Shown: positions 11,126 to 23,378, counted from the first letter of the stretch. The stretch is 64,000 nucleotides of DNA from Flammula alnicola (GCA_015499995.1 JADNRV010000001.1:992001-1056000), one strand, 5' to 3'. Numbers and translations: made by a program. Notes: generated by a model not told the origin, from the sequence alone.

Positions 11126-12387
11126 AATGGCTTCGCGGCAACTCAACGGAGGATCCACGAATACTTGACAACTCGGACTTGGAAATCATTGACATTCGCG
11201 GCGGAACGAGACAATCGTCACATCACGAGATACATCACAATTGTGACTAGACGTCCTTTTTGAGGATTGCGGCAACTACCCCGCCGACCATCATACAGTC
11301 GACCCTGCTTGAACTCTCGTTTGAACCCCACAACACCCAACCTGCTGCAATTCCCGGTCAAAGGGTGGCTTTAGACCTTTCCAATATTTGTTAGCTCGAG
11401 CATCGCCTTGCTTGCTCCCTGCCTCTCAGGAATGCCCTCTTTTCCCGCTTGGAGTGTACTAGTGCCCGAAGACGCCAGCCGAGTTGGCTGCTAACCTTTA
11501 AACGCTGATACTGCACTGGGAATCCGGACCTGGACTAAATGCTTGCTCACTGAACCGCGGGAGATAAGATATGCCATAACTGAAGGATTTTCTCAGACTC
11601 GTGGAAATTGTGGAATCCTATCCAATGTGGTCTCTGCTGGTTTACATATACATTGCCACGGAGGCATTAATTTCGCCTCTACCTGCAACACTGACATGTG
11701 CCAACTGTCGCATGGGCGTCCTGCTCCGACGGCCCTTCCCCACAATCAGTACTATCGCAAGTAGTAGAAAACTCAAAAGGCTGTTTGACCCTTTTTATCG
11801 TTCCCCGCCGATGAGAACTTCTGTCCTTTCCTTGACCGTCCTCCGACGTCCGTATTCAACTTCTGAATCTAATGATGTTCTTCAAATCTTGTCAGCATGG
11901 AATGATGATCTATATATTACCGCTGCCTGAACTTTCCTTTCTCCAATCGACTTGCGCACGATGGCCATTTCGGCGGTTTTCTCGTTTGTCTCCTTTGATG
12001 TGTCGTCTTGTGTCGTTGGCTATTTAGGCAAATCGCCAAGGGCAATTTCGGGAATCGGATTTTTATTTCACACCCAAGGACCTAAGTGGCGAGCGGCCGA
12101 TGGAAAATCATCCGTGATTTTCCTCGTATGTACTGTAACCCAGCAGCGAGACATCGTTTTCTTGTGGAATGGTTGTGTGCTATTATAATGAAATATTGTA
12201 TTTCATCTGAGTATCCAAACGTTTCCAGTACAAAGTGTATAGAATAATTTTGAGGCATGAAAGTTAAAGGCAGATTGCCTTGGAATCATCTACTGTACTT
12301 GTACATGTACATAAAAGTCTAAGTAGTAAGATTCATTAGTTTTTTTTGGTAAAGAAGTCTAATTATAAGAAAGCCATCAATGAAGGA
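11126..12387. other. Gene-free region
   Basis: About 1.26 kb between RPC34 and the F-box gene. Several short plus-strand frames (11543-11930, 11952-12188) have no recognisable family and lack exon-like composition, so none is called. A short direct repeat of tgtac-type units (TACTTGTACATGTACATAAA near 12296) is present. No transposon ends or RNA genes were seen. Confidence 0.5.
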
Positions 12388-13440
12388 TCAGTAAGCATAG
12401 GAGAAGTCAGAATAAAGATCATCTAGAAAGGCACCATTCGTTAAGAGGTCATTCGCAGGTATGTAAGAAGAATTGAAGGTTTCCGACTCCCAGACTCTCC
12501 CTTGGTCGAGGAAACTCTTCTTTGAGGATATCCAATGTAGGCCCCAAATCTCGCAGCTTTGCAAATCGGGAAGCGACGTTAGAGCGTCTGCAATGTTGGC
12601 GAAGTACGTCTATGAAATCATGTGAGAAAGGGCTGTGAAGGGTAAATATATATCGCTTACGGTATCGGGAGCGTCCGTGAAATTGTAAGTGGTCACGATT
12701 CTGAGATGAACGAGATGCTCCATGCATCGCGTCAAGGTTCCAATTAGCGAAACAGAGTGGGAGCTTGTTGCCGCAGCGAGAACAAGGATGGGAGCGATGG
12801 ACTTGGCGAGGCTTTCCGCGAGGTCTTCCGTTAAATCCCCTGAGTTAAGATGAATGTGTTGCACTGGACGACCAGGAACAATGCACTCGGCAGTCTTGGA
12901 TGACCCAGTGAATTTATTGAGCATTGGGAGAGCGTTGTCGCGGAGACCGAGGACAGGAGGAGGTGAAATGTGAAGAGAGTCGACTTCGAGCTCTAGGAGG
13001 GCTTCAGTCTTATTCAGGAAATGGGCAATGTTGTGATCGAGATGGAAAGAAGACGCGAAGCGTCGAAGCCGATGGTATGTCGAATCATCGCGCGTCCGCA
13101 GTATCCAACTGGCAGCCTGGTCAACTGAAATCTCCAGTGAGGTAAGCTCGCACATATTGGACAAGGCATTCCCGAGGACCCGGTAAAATGAGTGGAGCAG
13201 TGACGAGAAGGGACTGAGCCTGATCACGAATGTCCTCACATGGCGCGCAATATGTGCATTCTTCGCAAGAGTGAATACGCAGGAGAGGTTTCTGTTGTCG
13301 ATATAAATATGTCTGTAGAGTGGACGCTGGGCGACATGGTAAAAGCGAGAGTTGGTTGTGGAGAGAGAGAGGAGGTCCTTGGCGTGGAGGTGGTTGCAGA
13401 GATGGTGTAGGAGTTCGACGGGGAGGGTTTGGAGCGACAT
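12388..13440 (-). CDS. F-box domain protein
   Basis: Two exons (13440-12661 and 12609-12388) encode 333 residues. The start MSLQTLPVELLHHLCNHL with DLLSLSTTNSRFYHVAQRPL is a typical N-terminal F-box, which in this family binds SKP1 in SCF ubiquitin ligases. The rest is leucine-rich and resembles the irregular LRR-like tails of Agaricomycete F-box proteins, for example LEISVDQAASWIL and VHLRIVTTYNF. The intron is supported because without it the frame stops after SHMIS, while with it the protein continues TYFANIADALTSLPDLQSCE to SDFSYAY. Target unknown; such genes are numerous and fast-evolving in mushrooms. Confidence 0.85.
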
Positions 13441-13816
13441 TGACGGATACGGTGTGGGCTTGAGTTTCGGCCTTTGATTTATAGAAATGGGCTAGCAGGG
13501 AGGTGGACCAATAACAGAAAAAATTGATCGCCGTGTGGTCAACGTGTGAAGATGGGAACTTGAAGTTGAAACAAGCAAGGGTAGCAGAAAAGGACCGTGT
13601 CATGGATCTGGTGCCCGCTTTCTTTATATAAAAGAGGAGACCCGTTAACGCCAGTCCGGCGATGTGGGAGCATAAGGCCTATCGATGTCAGTGTGGCAAT
13701 CTCAGCAATCGCTCACTGGCATGTCGCGTTCCTTCAGGGTCGCATCAGGGTCCGCATCAGGGTCTACCCGACTAGAACAGTATTAGCTTTCTTCCGCCTT
13801 TTCCCTCAGCTCATCC
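13441..13816. promoter_or_regulatory. Divergent upstream region, F-box gene / mtAspRS
   Basis: 376 bp between two divergent start codons. It contains a short tandem repetition of gcatcagggt near 13740-13765. No specific binding site is claimed. Confidence 0.4.
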
Positions 13817-16695
13817 ATGCTCGCCTTTCGTTCTCTCAAAAGAGCCCCATTCCGGGCTTATGGCGGCAGGCGTCTCTCTTGCCCCGATGCACTCGGTCTA
13901 CGCGCGTTCATTCCTACGCGCTATTCTAAGCGACCGTCACAAGACCGGAGCATCTCAACTAGCTCACCCCCACCTTTGGCAGCGCACTGTGGTCAGCAGC
14001 TCTTTTCATTATGACACGTCAACAATTGCCTTGATAGTTGTTGGGATCCTCACTTTCCAGCACCTTACCCCAAACGCACCCACACATGCGGGTCTTTGAC
14101 TGCTGGCGATGCTGGCTCTCGAGTTATTTTAACTGGTTGGATTCTTCCTGAGCGGTGATTAGCAAAGTCTGCCCCATTTATTCGACACGCCCAACTCATC
14201 GGTTTTCTGTCCCAAGGAAGATGAAGACTATAAACAAGTCTTTTTATCACCTCAAAGATTCATATGGGAGCACCCAGCTCCTCGTGGATCATGTGGAGGG
14301 CGGCTGTTGGTCAACGCTTTCTCAGATACCCGTGGAATCGACTGTCCTAATCGAGGGTGTCGTTGCGCTGCGGCCTGTCGAAGCCAGAAAACCGGTCTGT
14401 CATCATCAAAGAGTATGAAAATAACTCGATGGACAAAACTGACGTCAACTATCTTAGGGGAATACGGGCACCATTGATGTCCATGTTGAAACAGTGAGGT
14501 TGCTTAATCCAGCTGAAGAGACTATGCCGTTTCTACCTTCAAATCCATTCAATCTGGTAAGTGTATTTTACGTCGCACTCCTCAGGATGCCAAGTAATCA
14601 TTCATTTAGCCAAATGATGAACTACGAGCCCGATACCGATATCTAGACCTCCGGCGTACTGCTCTGTCAGATAATATTAAAAAACGTAGCCAAGTTGCTC
14701 ACATCATTCGCAATATACTTCATGACGAAGGTAGCTTTAATTTCAGTACGTGTTCGGTAGACTAACACTTGATTAGATTTTACGGAAGTGGAGACACCTG
14801 CTCTTTTGCGGTGCTCTCCTGAAGGAGCCCGGGAGTTCTTAGTCCCAGCTCGTTCTTCCTCGTCTCCCGAAAATGGCCCCAAGATACCTGTTTTCTATGC
14901 GCTGGCTCAATCTCCTCAACAACCGAAGCAAATGCTCATCTGCTCTGGTGGCGTCGATAAATATTTCCAAATAGCAAAGTGTTTCCGGGATGAAGACGGC
15001 CGCAAGGACAGGCAACCAGAGTTTACCCAGGTCGATCTCGAAATGGCATTCGTTTCATGGGGCGATGCTCAATCCTCCGAGTCCGCCGATAGTTCCAATG
15101 TTTGGAGGATTGGAGGATGCGAAGTTCGCGACGTGGCCGAGAAGTTGGTGCGAAAAATTTGGAACAACGTGGAGGGAATAGAACTTCCTGAAGCTTTTAA
15201 GGTTATGACCTACCATGAAGCAATGACACGCGTAAGTGATAGCGGCTGTATCTCTCGCAAAAGTTTGGCTCAATACATTTATTTACTCGATTCAGTTCGG
15301 ATCTGATAAACCGGACACTCGTTTCGGTCTTGAGGTGCGTGAATACTTGTTTACCTCGAGGATAATACCTACGGCATGTCTATCATCTAGATCATCAATC
15401 TCAGTGGCCTTCTACCTGTCAATCAGACCCCCATGGCTTCGGCGCCCGACTTAATCCTTGAATGCATCGTGGTCCGTAAGTCTGGCGATTCTGGGTTTAA
15501 AAAGGCCTCGCAGGCATTGGAGGCCGATGCAACCACAGTGAGTCCTACCCACAATGAATGGAAGTTGTCACATTGACGGAAGCAATTACCCAGGAGCACT
15601 TCATTCTTACAGAAGCGAGTCGTGAAACATGGCTTCTAGGCAGCAAAACAGCTTCCCACGTATATCCGGGCGTGAGTCTGACTGATCAGACAGCCATAAA
15701 TAAAGCCTTGAAATTAAGGGTCGGTGATGACATTTGGCTCGCCTATAGACCACGAAAACCGACGGTAAGTTTTGACATACCCTTTCGAGCTTCTTTATCT
15801 AACCGTGGCCACTGACAAGGGTGGGTCCACTGCTCTCGGCAGAGTAAGACTGCAGATTTTTGACCTGGCACAAAGTCGAGGTCGGTTTTATTATATATCC
15901 GTAAATCCGTTGGGAAAACTCATTGCCTTGCCTGAAGGAGATTTCGTCGTGACGAAGGATCCTCACTTTCTGTGGATCACTGAATTTCCACTGTTTACGC
16001 GGGATGATGCAGACAAGGAGCACCTCGCGCATGGCCGATGGAGCAGCTCTCACCACCCGTTTACCGCACCTATGTGGGAAGATATTGACGCGCTATACTG
16101 TGGAGAAGCCGAAAAGGTACGCTGCATCAATCCTTTTATCGCGTTGGGTCTCAACGTCGAAAAGGCTATTCTGAATTGATTCTCGCAACTAGGTTCGTGG
16201 ACAGCATTATGATCTTGTCCTGAATGGCGTCGAGATTGGAGGAGGTTCGGTCCGTGTTCATGACGCCACTATGCAGGATTACATCTTCACCAACATCTTA
16301 CAGGTATGAATTGATAATCACTTTGGCTGACAACCACTGCCTGACCTCTTTTTTCAATTGTCCAGCTGGATGAATCAGAAAAGTCCCCATTCAACCAACT
16401 TCTCCATGCTCTTCAATGCGGCGCACCACCTCATGGGGGTATTGCCCTAGGTACGTACCAACCATCTATCAGGCTTTTCTCCTGGAACATATCGATTGCC
16501 TCATCGTTGCCTTCTGTTCACTTTTGAATAGGATTCGATCGCATCATGGCAATTCTTTGCAATACGCAATCCATCCGCGACGTTATCGCCTTCCCCAAAA
16601 CGGCTTCAGGCACTGACCTACTCTTCAAGAGCCCAGCTGCTGTTAGCAGCACGGTTCTGGCAGAATATGGCATTGTGCCAAGAACGAACTACTGA
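13817..16695 (+). CDS. MSD1: Mitochondrial aspartyl-tRNA synthetase
   Basis: Multi-exon gene. The first exon begins [19 protein letters not shown], an Arg/Ser-rich, acid-free mitochondrial presequence. It splices to the anticodon-binding OB fold ([20 protein letters not shown], then [13 protein letters not shown]). Class II motif 2 is in [18 protein letters not shown] and [10 protein letters not shown]; motif 3 is GFDRIMAIL near the end. The insertion starting [13 protein letters not shown] and carrying [11 protein letters not shown] and [12 protein letters not shown] is the GAD domain of bacterial-type AspRS, as expected for the organellar enzyme rather than the cytosolic one. The enzyme charges mitochondrial tRNA-Asp. 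The junction [12 protein letters not shown] uses a phase 2 intron and gives an unbroken frame. Ends VPRTNY. Confidence 0.95.
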
Positions 16696-16898
16696 GTTCA
16701 GGCCCGAGTTGCGGATGGCAATTAGGTGTGGTCACAGTTTGCTAATCAAACTAAGGTGGTATAATCTTCGATAATCGATCGAACTCAATGAAAATCAAAT
16801 GGCAAAAGATAGACGTCCATAGTAGTAACCCAAAAGTAGGAATAATGTAATGAATGCTAAGGAGATACAGAAATACATACAAATTCAAAAGAACATAA

Positions 16899-18728
16899 CT
16901 ATGTGGCAATAGATGTAACGTGTACCTGGTCATCAGGTCGTTCCAATTCACGATTGGGAGTTGGTTCTGGTGGCGGCGGTGTGGCTTGCGATGAGAATAA
17001 CGTTGGATTTCTAGGAGTCAATTGTCCGTCCTCAACAGGATCATAAGGAGATTGCCCATATGTAAAGTTCCAGCCTAAGTCAGGGCCAGGATCGGGACGT
17101 TGCGCCATAACGTTTGTCAAAATGGGAGGCAAGGGCGAAGATCCTGATGGCGTGCTTTGTTCGGTCTCTTGCCGAGGCTTAACCTCATCAATTACTGACA
17201 ACACAGCACGAAGCTTGGATTCGTTTTTCCGTTGGGTAGTTGGTACGGAATGTCTGCGAACAGCTCCCTTAGCTGCTGAAGGAGTGATGGCTGGAGGAGA
17301 TATAGAGCGCGGAGGAGTTGGAGAAGGGGACACCACGTTTGCCCACTCAGTCGATTCTGCCGTGTACATGTTTCCGTTGGTTGCAGGCAGCCAAGACGTA
17401 ACCTTGTTGGTGGCAGAGGATGGGAAGGGGTCCACAGGGTCGCGTTCTGGGGTGCCCACCTTGGGGCTTGCATTGGAAGAGGTTGTGGTCGCCCCTGTCA
17501 TGATGGATAAAGGTGTAAGGATACTGAATATCTGGTCCTCCGCTTGGGGTGGGCCATATGAATCGAAAGGGTCTGGAACTGACTGCAGCATCGGCTCGAT
17601 GATCGGGTCTGACCTGTGAGTTTACGGATGAGTAGAAGCCCTGAATATTGCTTGGAGGCAGTGACATCATAGACGCATACGCTTTAGATGTGAAGCGGTC
17701 GAAAACATCCATCTCAGAACGAACGAGAACACAGACCTTGTAAAGTGAGAAGGTGATGCATAACAGGTTGCGACATGACTTACCTTGCTCTGCACAACAT
17801 TCCATACCTCTACCTCGTGCTCGATGATTTCTTGGTAGTGGGAAGATTTCAATTCGTCAAGTTCGTCTACTTGGCGTTGTAAAACAGCTAGAGCCTCTCG
17901 AAAGCTTTGAAGATCTTGTAAAAGCCAATATACATCAGAGCAATGAGATGATAATGATTTGCTTACTCCGCTCCTTCCTATTCATACTGCGCATCTCAGT
18001 TTCGCGAATAATATGACTTTTCTCTCGAAGTGCCCGTTCATAATTCTGCGAGCGTTCCTGAAAGACCAAAAATATTGGGAGAGCAAATTGGAAATGGCAG
18101 AGATGAACGTACGTTGACAACACTCCTATAGCCATCCAAGTGCTGCCGTAGGGGTCTTTCGAAGTTCTTATCCAGAGATTCTGACTGTATCCGCAGAAAT
18201 CAGAGACATTCAAACGGCTGAGATGTATGGGCAGACCAGAACATGCCAAAGATTGCCTATGAGGTGGTGTACTCCTGAGGCTGCTTGGAGCCTTGTCCCA
18301 GCTTCATATGTCGGACCCTTCAGTCTACAAACAGATGTAGCTGAGATAAAGTCTCAATGGCCAAGTACTGTGACTCACCCGCTGCACCTTTCCATGGCGT
18401 CTGCAAATCCTGCCGTCGCTTTAGACATAGTGATAAGAGCTGAGCGATAGGTTGCACAGCTGTTGACGAGCTACAGTGAGAGAAGATTAACGGCATTAGG
18501 TGACGCTTCTGTAGCTGAATCAGCGTGAACGCTCACGTCTTCGTATGCTTGAAGACTCGCTTTCAAATTAGCACGGGTGATAATCTTCTCTGGGCCATTT
18601 GCACCGAAGTTCATTGCCGAAGCATGTGTCGCGTCCGAAAAAGTGGGTGAAGGAGGGCCTGGCGATGCATTGCGCTTGCCAGAGCCGAATGTAAGGGTTC
18701 GGAGAGAACGAGCTCGGCCTGGAGCCAT
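16899..18728 (-). CDS. IVY1-like BAR-domain phospholipid-binding protein
   Basis: Several exons on the minus strand. The start MAPGRARSLRTLTFGSGKR leads to PEKIITRANLKASLQAYED and, after splicing, LVNSCATYRSALITMSKATA with FADAMERCSGLKG and YEAGTRLQAASGVHHLIGN. Further exons give NFERPLRQHLDGY, NYERALREKSHIIRETEM and VFDRFTSKAYA. This helical, charged architecture matches the fungal Ivy1 family, which binds phosphoinositides and Ypt7 on vacuole membranes and has an inverse-BAR-like fold. After it comes a long proline/serine-rich tail (about 16900-17500) ending VHVTSIAT, which looks disordered. Family call is from sequence pattern; exact exon borders around 17850-18250 were not all resolved. 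Confidence 0.75.
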
Positions 18729-19261
18729 CGTTTGGGCAAGATTTTGAGGCTGAGCAAGACCTCTGCCAAAATGTGCCAGATGAGCGCTAGAGGATAATGT
18801 ACTGCAGTGTGTATGTCGTAAACTGTTGCGTTTAGTGTTGCTATCTGCATTCCATATTGGTACTTCTTTGCATCTCCGCCAATAATGTGAAATTCAAGGT
18901 TACTCAACACAAGAGAGTACTAAATCTGTCAAAGCTTATTTAAATTCAATACCAACGGACTGCATAATAGATATCTTCAATAGTAAAGTACTAGTAACGG
19001 GCGTCATGGCCTCGCCTCTACATCATAAGAGCGCAAATGGAGAGCGACCGGTTGACCATGTCACATACGGAACTCTCGACTTACCATAGTGGCGAAGCAA
19101 AGAAATTGAAGAGGACATGCACACAATCAGCAATATCCTGTGCCCTCAGAAGATTTCCAGACACAGGGCTGACTCGTTCTTGGAGTTGCATATAGGATCT
19201 ATATCTATATTCGCGCTAAGTTTCCCACGCGTACCCATCGTGTCAGAATCACTTGCGAGGC

Positions 19262-19320
19262 CGAAATTTCAGCTTAAGCTGGGTTTTTTGGCACTAAAAG
19301 GGAGCTTCGGAGGTTTCTTC
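19262..19320. repeat. Direct repeat copy A (about 59 bp)
   Basis: Contains GAAATTTC followed by AGCTTAAGCT, two adjacent perfect palindromes, then GGTTTTTTGGCACTAAA and an AGCTTC block. A diverged copy lies at 19620-19677 in the same orientation, about three quarters identical by eye. Confidence 0.6.
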
Positions 19321-19619
19321 ATCGTGCTGCAGCCAAGAATTTGAGATCGTCGAGAGCTTTCAGGTGCAGGGGCGCGTTCTTCTGCTGTTTATATGTTTGG
19401 CATCGGCATCCGCTTATGTAACGCATTCAGTGCTCCACTTCTTTTGCCGAGCCGCTTCCGATGCAAATGTGAGTGGGATACTATAGTCATTCTGCCAGTC
19501 CCGATTCATAACCCAGGCTGTCATTAGTACATGCACCTCCGACTCAGGGTTCCTAAATATATGAGGAAACAACTATGCGCATTGGTGCTAGAAAGTTAGC
19601 CTACGTTTCTGGTCAAAGC

Positions 19620-19677
19620 TGAAATTTCAACTTAAGCTAGCGGTTTTTGCACTAAATTGAAGCTTCAGAGATTTCTC
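19620..19677. repeat. Direct repeat copy B (about 58 bp)
   Basis: Second copy of the 19262-19320 sequence: GAAATTTCAACTTAAGCT, then GGTTTTTGCACTAAA and AAGCTTCAGAGATTTCT. The second palindrome has lost its symmetry by one base change. Confidence 0.6.
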
Positions 19678-19913
19678 CACTGGACCAAGCCGACCAGTAC
19701 AGTAACCTATGTAAGTACAACTTTAAGCAATTCTGATTCAGCGAGGATCCGTGCGGAGCACGGAGATGCGCTAGTTATTAAATATACGAATAGTTTCTGC
19801 CGTGGATATGTATGCCCTCCCAATTAGCAGGAAAAGAAGGACCAGGATGGCCAACTCTGGAAAGTGGGTAAGTACTTATGGTCCGAAGGAAATATTAATA
19901 TGCGACATACCCT

Positions 19914-20495
19914 CTAGTTCTTTCCTCCAGCGAGCATGCTCATTTTCTCTGGGGAATCCCGCAAATAGAATAACTTCGCTCTCCTCATCGTTCCCTTTGG
20001 TGGTGACCGCAATACTTTAATCTCCTTCAAACCCGGCGAGTTCGGAAAGAACTGCATCTCAATTCCTGTACGCTGTAAGATATTCCGCACCCTAATCGAT
20101 GAATCCGGCCCTCGTCGTCTTATGGCAATTAACACGCCATTGAATACAGTAGGCGCCTGGTCGGAAATAACGGAAACGATGCTTCCGACACGTAGTTGCG
20201 TCGGCGATCGCCTTGAGAATAGTTGTTGCATCATGGTGTATTTTTCTGGTGTGTAGAGGGTTTTCTGAAGGTGTCCCATAAGGCCTTTGCCCTTTTGAAG
20301 AGCAGGTGATAGTTTTCCAAACATTGGAGAAGGGGTCAAAGCGGTTTTCGAGAAAGGGTAGGAGGCAGGGACTGCTTGTGGGGCAGCAGACCGTGCTTTA
20401 GTCGACATAAATCGAGCAGATGCTCGACAAATGCTGGGAAACATCGCGTTTGCAGACTGAGGCAACTTCAGTCTTTGAGAAAGGTGATGGATCAC
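19914..20495 (-). CDS. IMG1: Mitochondrial ribosomal protein bL19m
   Basis: Single-exon frame of 193 residues. The first 40 residues (MIHHLSQRLKLPQSANAMFP, then RASARFMSTKARS) are basic and acid-free, a mitochondrial presequence; the second Met at residue 18 could be the real start. The L19 core follows: LRVGSIVSVISDQAPTVFNG, then VLIAIRRRGPDSSIRVRNIL and the final SPGLKEIKVLRSPPKGTMRR with KLFYLRD. bL19 sits at the subunit interface of the large mitoribosomal subunit; the yeast orthologue is Img1. An intron near the extreme 3' end could replace the last residue, but the stop at 19914 is the simplest reading. Confidence 0.9.
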   Translation of the reverse strand: MIHHLSQRLKLPQSANAMFPSICRASARFMSTKARSAAPQAVPASYPFSKTALTPSPMFGKLSPALQKGKGLMGHLQKTLYTPEKYTMMQQLFSRRSPTQLRVGSIVSVISDQAPTVFNGVLIAIRRRGPDSSIRVRNILQRTGIEMQFFPNSPGLKEIKVLRSPPKGTMRRAKLFYLRDSPEKMSMLAGGKN

Positions 20496-20878
20496 CGTTT
20501 ACGTAATATGTACGCGTCAAATTTTGAGGTAAGGTTTGGGTAATACTATTACTAAGGGCAAGCCCAACTGTTCCAAACTGCTCCGACTTTCAACTCATGC
20601 ATTTCATAATGAATTGAGCAGGAGCGCATAAATAAATGCTGGCGCTAATATAAGGAAAGCTATCGACAGACTGGAAGTTTATATTACGGTAGTGTATAAG
20701 CGAGTCAGTGATTTTGGGTCTTGGTATCCGTACAGCAAGAAAAAGGAAATAGCTTGAATAAGAAACGAGAGAGAACCTCCAACAAAACGACATAAGCGGC
20801 CAGAATGGGAGGTAGGTAAGCACAGTGCGGCACGCTGTCGTGATGATTGTGCGAGCACAATCGAATTTTGTCAATATT

Positions 20879-21751
20879 TTAGAACCCGCGACCCCTACCT
20901 CTGCGAAATAGTGAGAAAACCGGAAAACAGTGCAGAAAAATGCCACACACCTGCCACGACCCCCTCTATACGGGCTATAACCAGCATAACCTCTGTAACC
21001 TCCTCTGTAACCTGGTCTCCCTCGGCCTCTTCCACGATTAAAGCCAGGGACGTTCGTCCGTTTGGCAGTCACCTATCAAGAATACAGGACATCAACACTT
21101 GTCTACGACGTGAGAAGCAAGTAGTTCACCTTAATGAGCCTGCCTCGGAATAGAGAGTTGTCGAGAGCCAACGCCGCATCGATATGCTCTGGCTCCGAGA
21201 ACTCCACGTACGCATAACTGTACGACCACATCGTCAGGAATTCAGTATAAATCTATAGCATGAAGCGTACCCTTTTGGATGGCCAGTGAACTTATCACAG
21301 ATGATTGTCACTCTGTTGATTGTGCCACATGCTTGGAAGTGTCCTTGTATCTCTTCCGGCGTAGCGCCGTAGTCAACCTAGAGACCAATTCTTAACCATG
21401 GTCAGAAGGAGAATCGATAGCCACTCACGTTCCCAACATATACACTTCTGCTGTCGGCGCCCGTTTTATCTTCATCTGTCTCCATGGCCCCGGCGTTTTC
21501 ATCTGCTGAATGAGCTGCCTGCTCAGCCGCTGCCTGTAGTTCTCGTAGTTTGCTAGCCTCTCTTTCCATTTCGGCTACTCTCTGCTTCATTAACAGAATT
21601 TCCTGTGAAATAATGTGGAAGTTAATTAACGCGCTGGGAATTGTTTTCGACGTGTAAAAGAGCGCACATTGGATTCCGCATCATCTGTATCATCGATCGT
21701 AAGGTTCGTGTTATCATTTGTCGTGGGTTGCGTCGATTCAACATCTGCCAT
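20879..21751 (-). CDS. PAB2: Nuclear poly(A)-binding protein (PABPN1/Pab2)
   Basis: Six or so exons. The acidic N-terminus [20 protein letters not shown] is followed by a coiled coil ([20 protein letters not shown] and AAAEQAAHS). The RRM contains RNP2 SVYVGNVDYG, the segment [18 protein letters not shown] and RNP1 KGYAYVEF. The tail [20 protein letters not shown] ending GRGRGF is an RGG domain likely methylated by arginine methyltransferase. Pab2 binds nascent poly(A) tails in the nucleus, controls tail length and, in fission yeast, feeds transcripts to the exosome. The last intron splits the glycine-arginine tail; reading through it instead gives a long frame of non-RGG sequence that I reject. 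Confidence 0.92.
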
Positions 21752-21906
21752 GGTGTCGTATATGAGAGTATGTAGTATGGTTTGTTTTTTTGGGTCAAGG
21801 CTTAATGAAAACACCAGCATGTGACAGATAAATACATAATCGTTTATTACATAAGTTAATAAACGTATGATGCAATGGCTATGCCTCCGAATAGTTTCGA
21901 CCGATA

Positions 21907-22545
21907 CAGTGTAATACACTTCCTTGACACAAGAGATCAAGATCGCAAAATTCCACAACAACGGCGGGCTCTCAAGTTCTCTCTTTGTGCAGGCATATGA
22001 CAGACCATATACACACCTCATTTATCAAAAAATTGAGACCACTCCGGGGACGTATGAAGTAGAGTATTTGAATATTTGAAAAGATCCAGAATGTCACAAA
22101 TACACTTCCTTGACACAGCGTGACCTCCGCTAAATTCAGCGGGTGTGACAGCCAAAAATGGCTTTCGAGTCACACTTTTATATTTACCTTTCGTCTTTTG
22201 ACCATCCTGGGGCAGAAATTGAGTGAATTTCAGACCATCAAAGGATAAAAGGAGTTTTCCCAATCTCTTAAAAGCGTATTATATTGTCAAGATAAGGAAA
22301 GGTAAGGAAACTTTGGCTCTGAGGCCAAGGAAAGATCCTTATGAACCAAAAAAGGCCGAAATTTCGAGACAGAAACCTATCCACGACGCGCATACCTTAA
22401 GCCCTCTTCTTAAAAATTTGCTTGGATACAATCAACATATAATGGAATGTCCATGCACAATTTAAGGCTATTTGGATCAAAATTGAGGTGTCAGGATCCA
22501 TTTGTGTCAAGGAAGTATAGTGTGTCAAGGAGGTGTATTACACTG
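21907..22545. mobile_element. MITE 1, TA-flanked, Tc1/mariner-pogo type ends
   Basis: A 639-bp element. The left end is CAGTGTAATACAC followed by TTCCTTGACACA (21907-21931). The right end, 22521-22545, is its reverse complement with one mismatch over 25 bp. Both ends abut a TA dinucleotide (21905-21906 and 22546-22547), the target duplication of Tc1/mariner/pogo elements. The CTTCCTTGACACA motif recurs inside at 22105-22117 (within a 19-bp match to the left end) and, inverted, at 22503-22515, which look like subterminal transposase-binding sites. No transposase frame is present, so it would be non-autonomous. It lies in the 5' flank of the Pab2 gene, 150 bp from its start codon. Confidence 0.85.
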
Positions 22546-23378
22546 TAACATGCATCGCCGTTGCTCCTCGTCGTCCTCGATATCCGATGACACCGACATG
22601 TAGAATGTGGACGTTCCGACGTAAGTGTTTAATTGCGATTGGTCGGAATCTAGCAAGGCATCCCGAATGACAGACGTTCAACGTAAATATTTCCTGTGCG
22701 ACTGGTGAGATTACACTGGCACGCGCAACGAACCAGACCCCAACTCTCAGGGCGAATGATTCGTCGCAAATTCCGCCAGCAGTCTCTGGCGGAATTGAAT
22801 CCACTGTCTTGCTTGAATTAACCCACGGGGAATTCGAGATGTTCTTTTCGGTTTTAAAGGATGAGCGAAGACTGGTGAGGGACTCAAGAGGGACTCAACA
22901 ACCGTAACGGGTTGTGGAACGTCTCGCAAGATGAAAAATTGAAAGCCAAAATTAGTCGATTCCCACAGAACGCGCGTTTTTTTGTCGAAAGGGCCACTCA
23001 TATCCCACTCATGAGCGCATGGGCTGCGGCGTGCAGATGGGAAGCGTGTTATCAACTGTTATCAATTCGTCGCCGAGCTTTCCATCGAGTTGTTGCCACA
23101 GCCGCATGCGCCGATGTCATTCCAAATATGCGGCACGGGGACGGGAGTTGTTGGTCCGGATTTATTTTCTTGACTATAAAGAGATTGAAGTCATCGATAC
23201 AATGGAAATTTCTTCCCTCCCTTCAGACCGGCATTTGACTTTGAATTTACTTTTGGAGGAAGACTCAAGAGTAGCCTCAGTTCACGGTCCGATTTCGTCG
23301 CTCACGTGGTTTGCTTTATTAACACCATCCTGGACAATCCCTCCAGTTTGTCTCATCTACCAACTTCCTCTCTATACA
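22546..23378. other. Upstream region of the Zn2Cys6 activator
   Basis: About 830 bp between MITE 1 and the activator start codon. It holds no supported gene. A CT-rich stretch (about 23330-23378) directly before the start codon looks like a fungal 5' leader. Confidence 0.5.

Larger units (their letters stand above)
18729..19913. other. Gene-free region with a diverged direct repeat
   Basis: About 1.2 kb upstream of the IVY1-like gene and downstream of bL19m. No coding sequence is supported. It contains two related copies of a 59-bp sequence (see separate repeat entries) about 360 bp apart. Confidence 0.5.

Noticed and set aside
20590..20878. Extension of the Pab2 frame after the RGG region
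   Set aside because: Reading through gives non-RGG sequence; a clean GT-AG intron instead joins the tail to GRGRGF with a stop at 20879.
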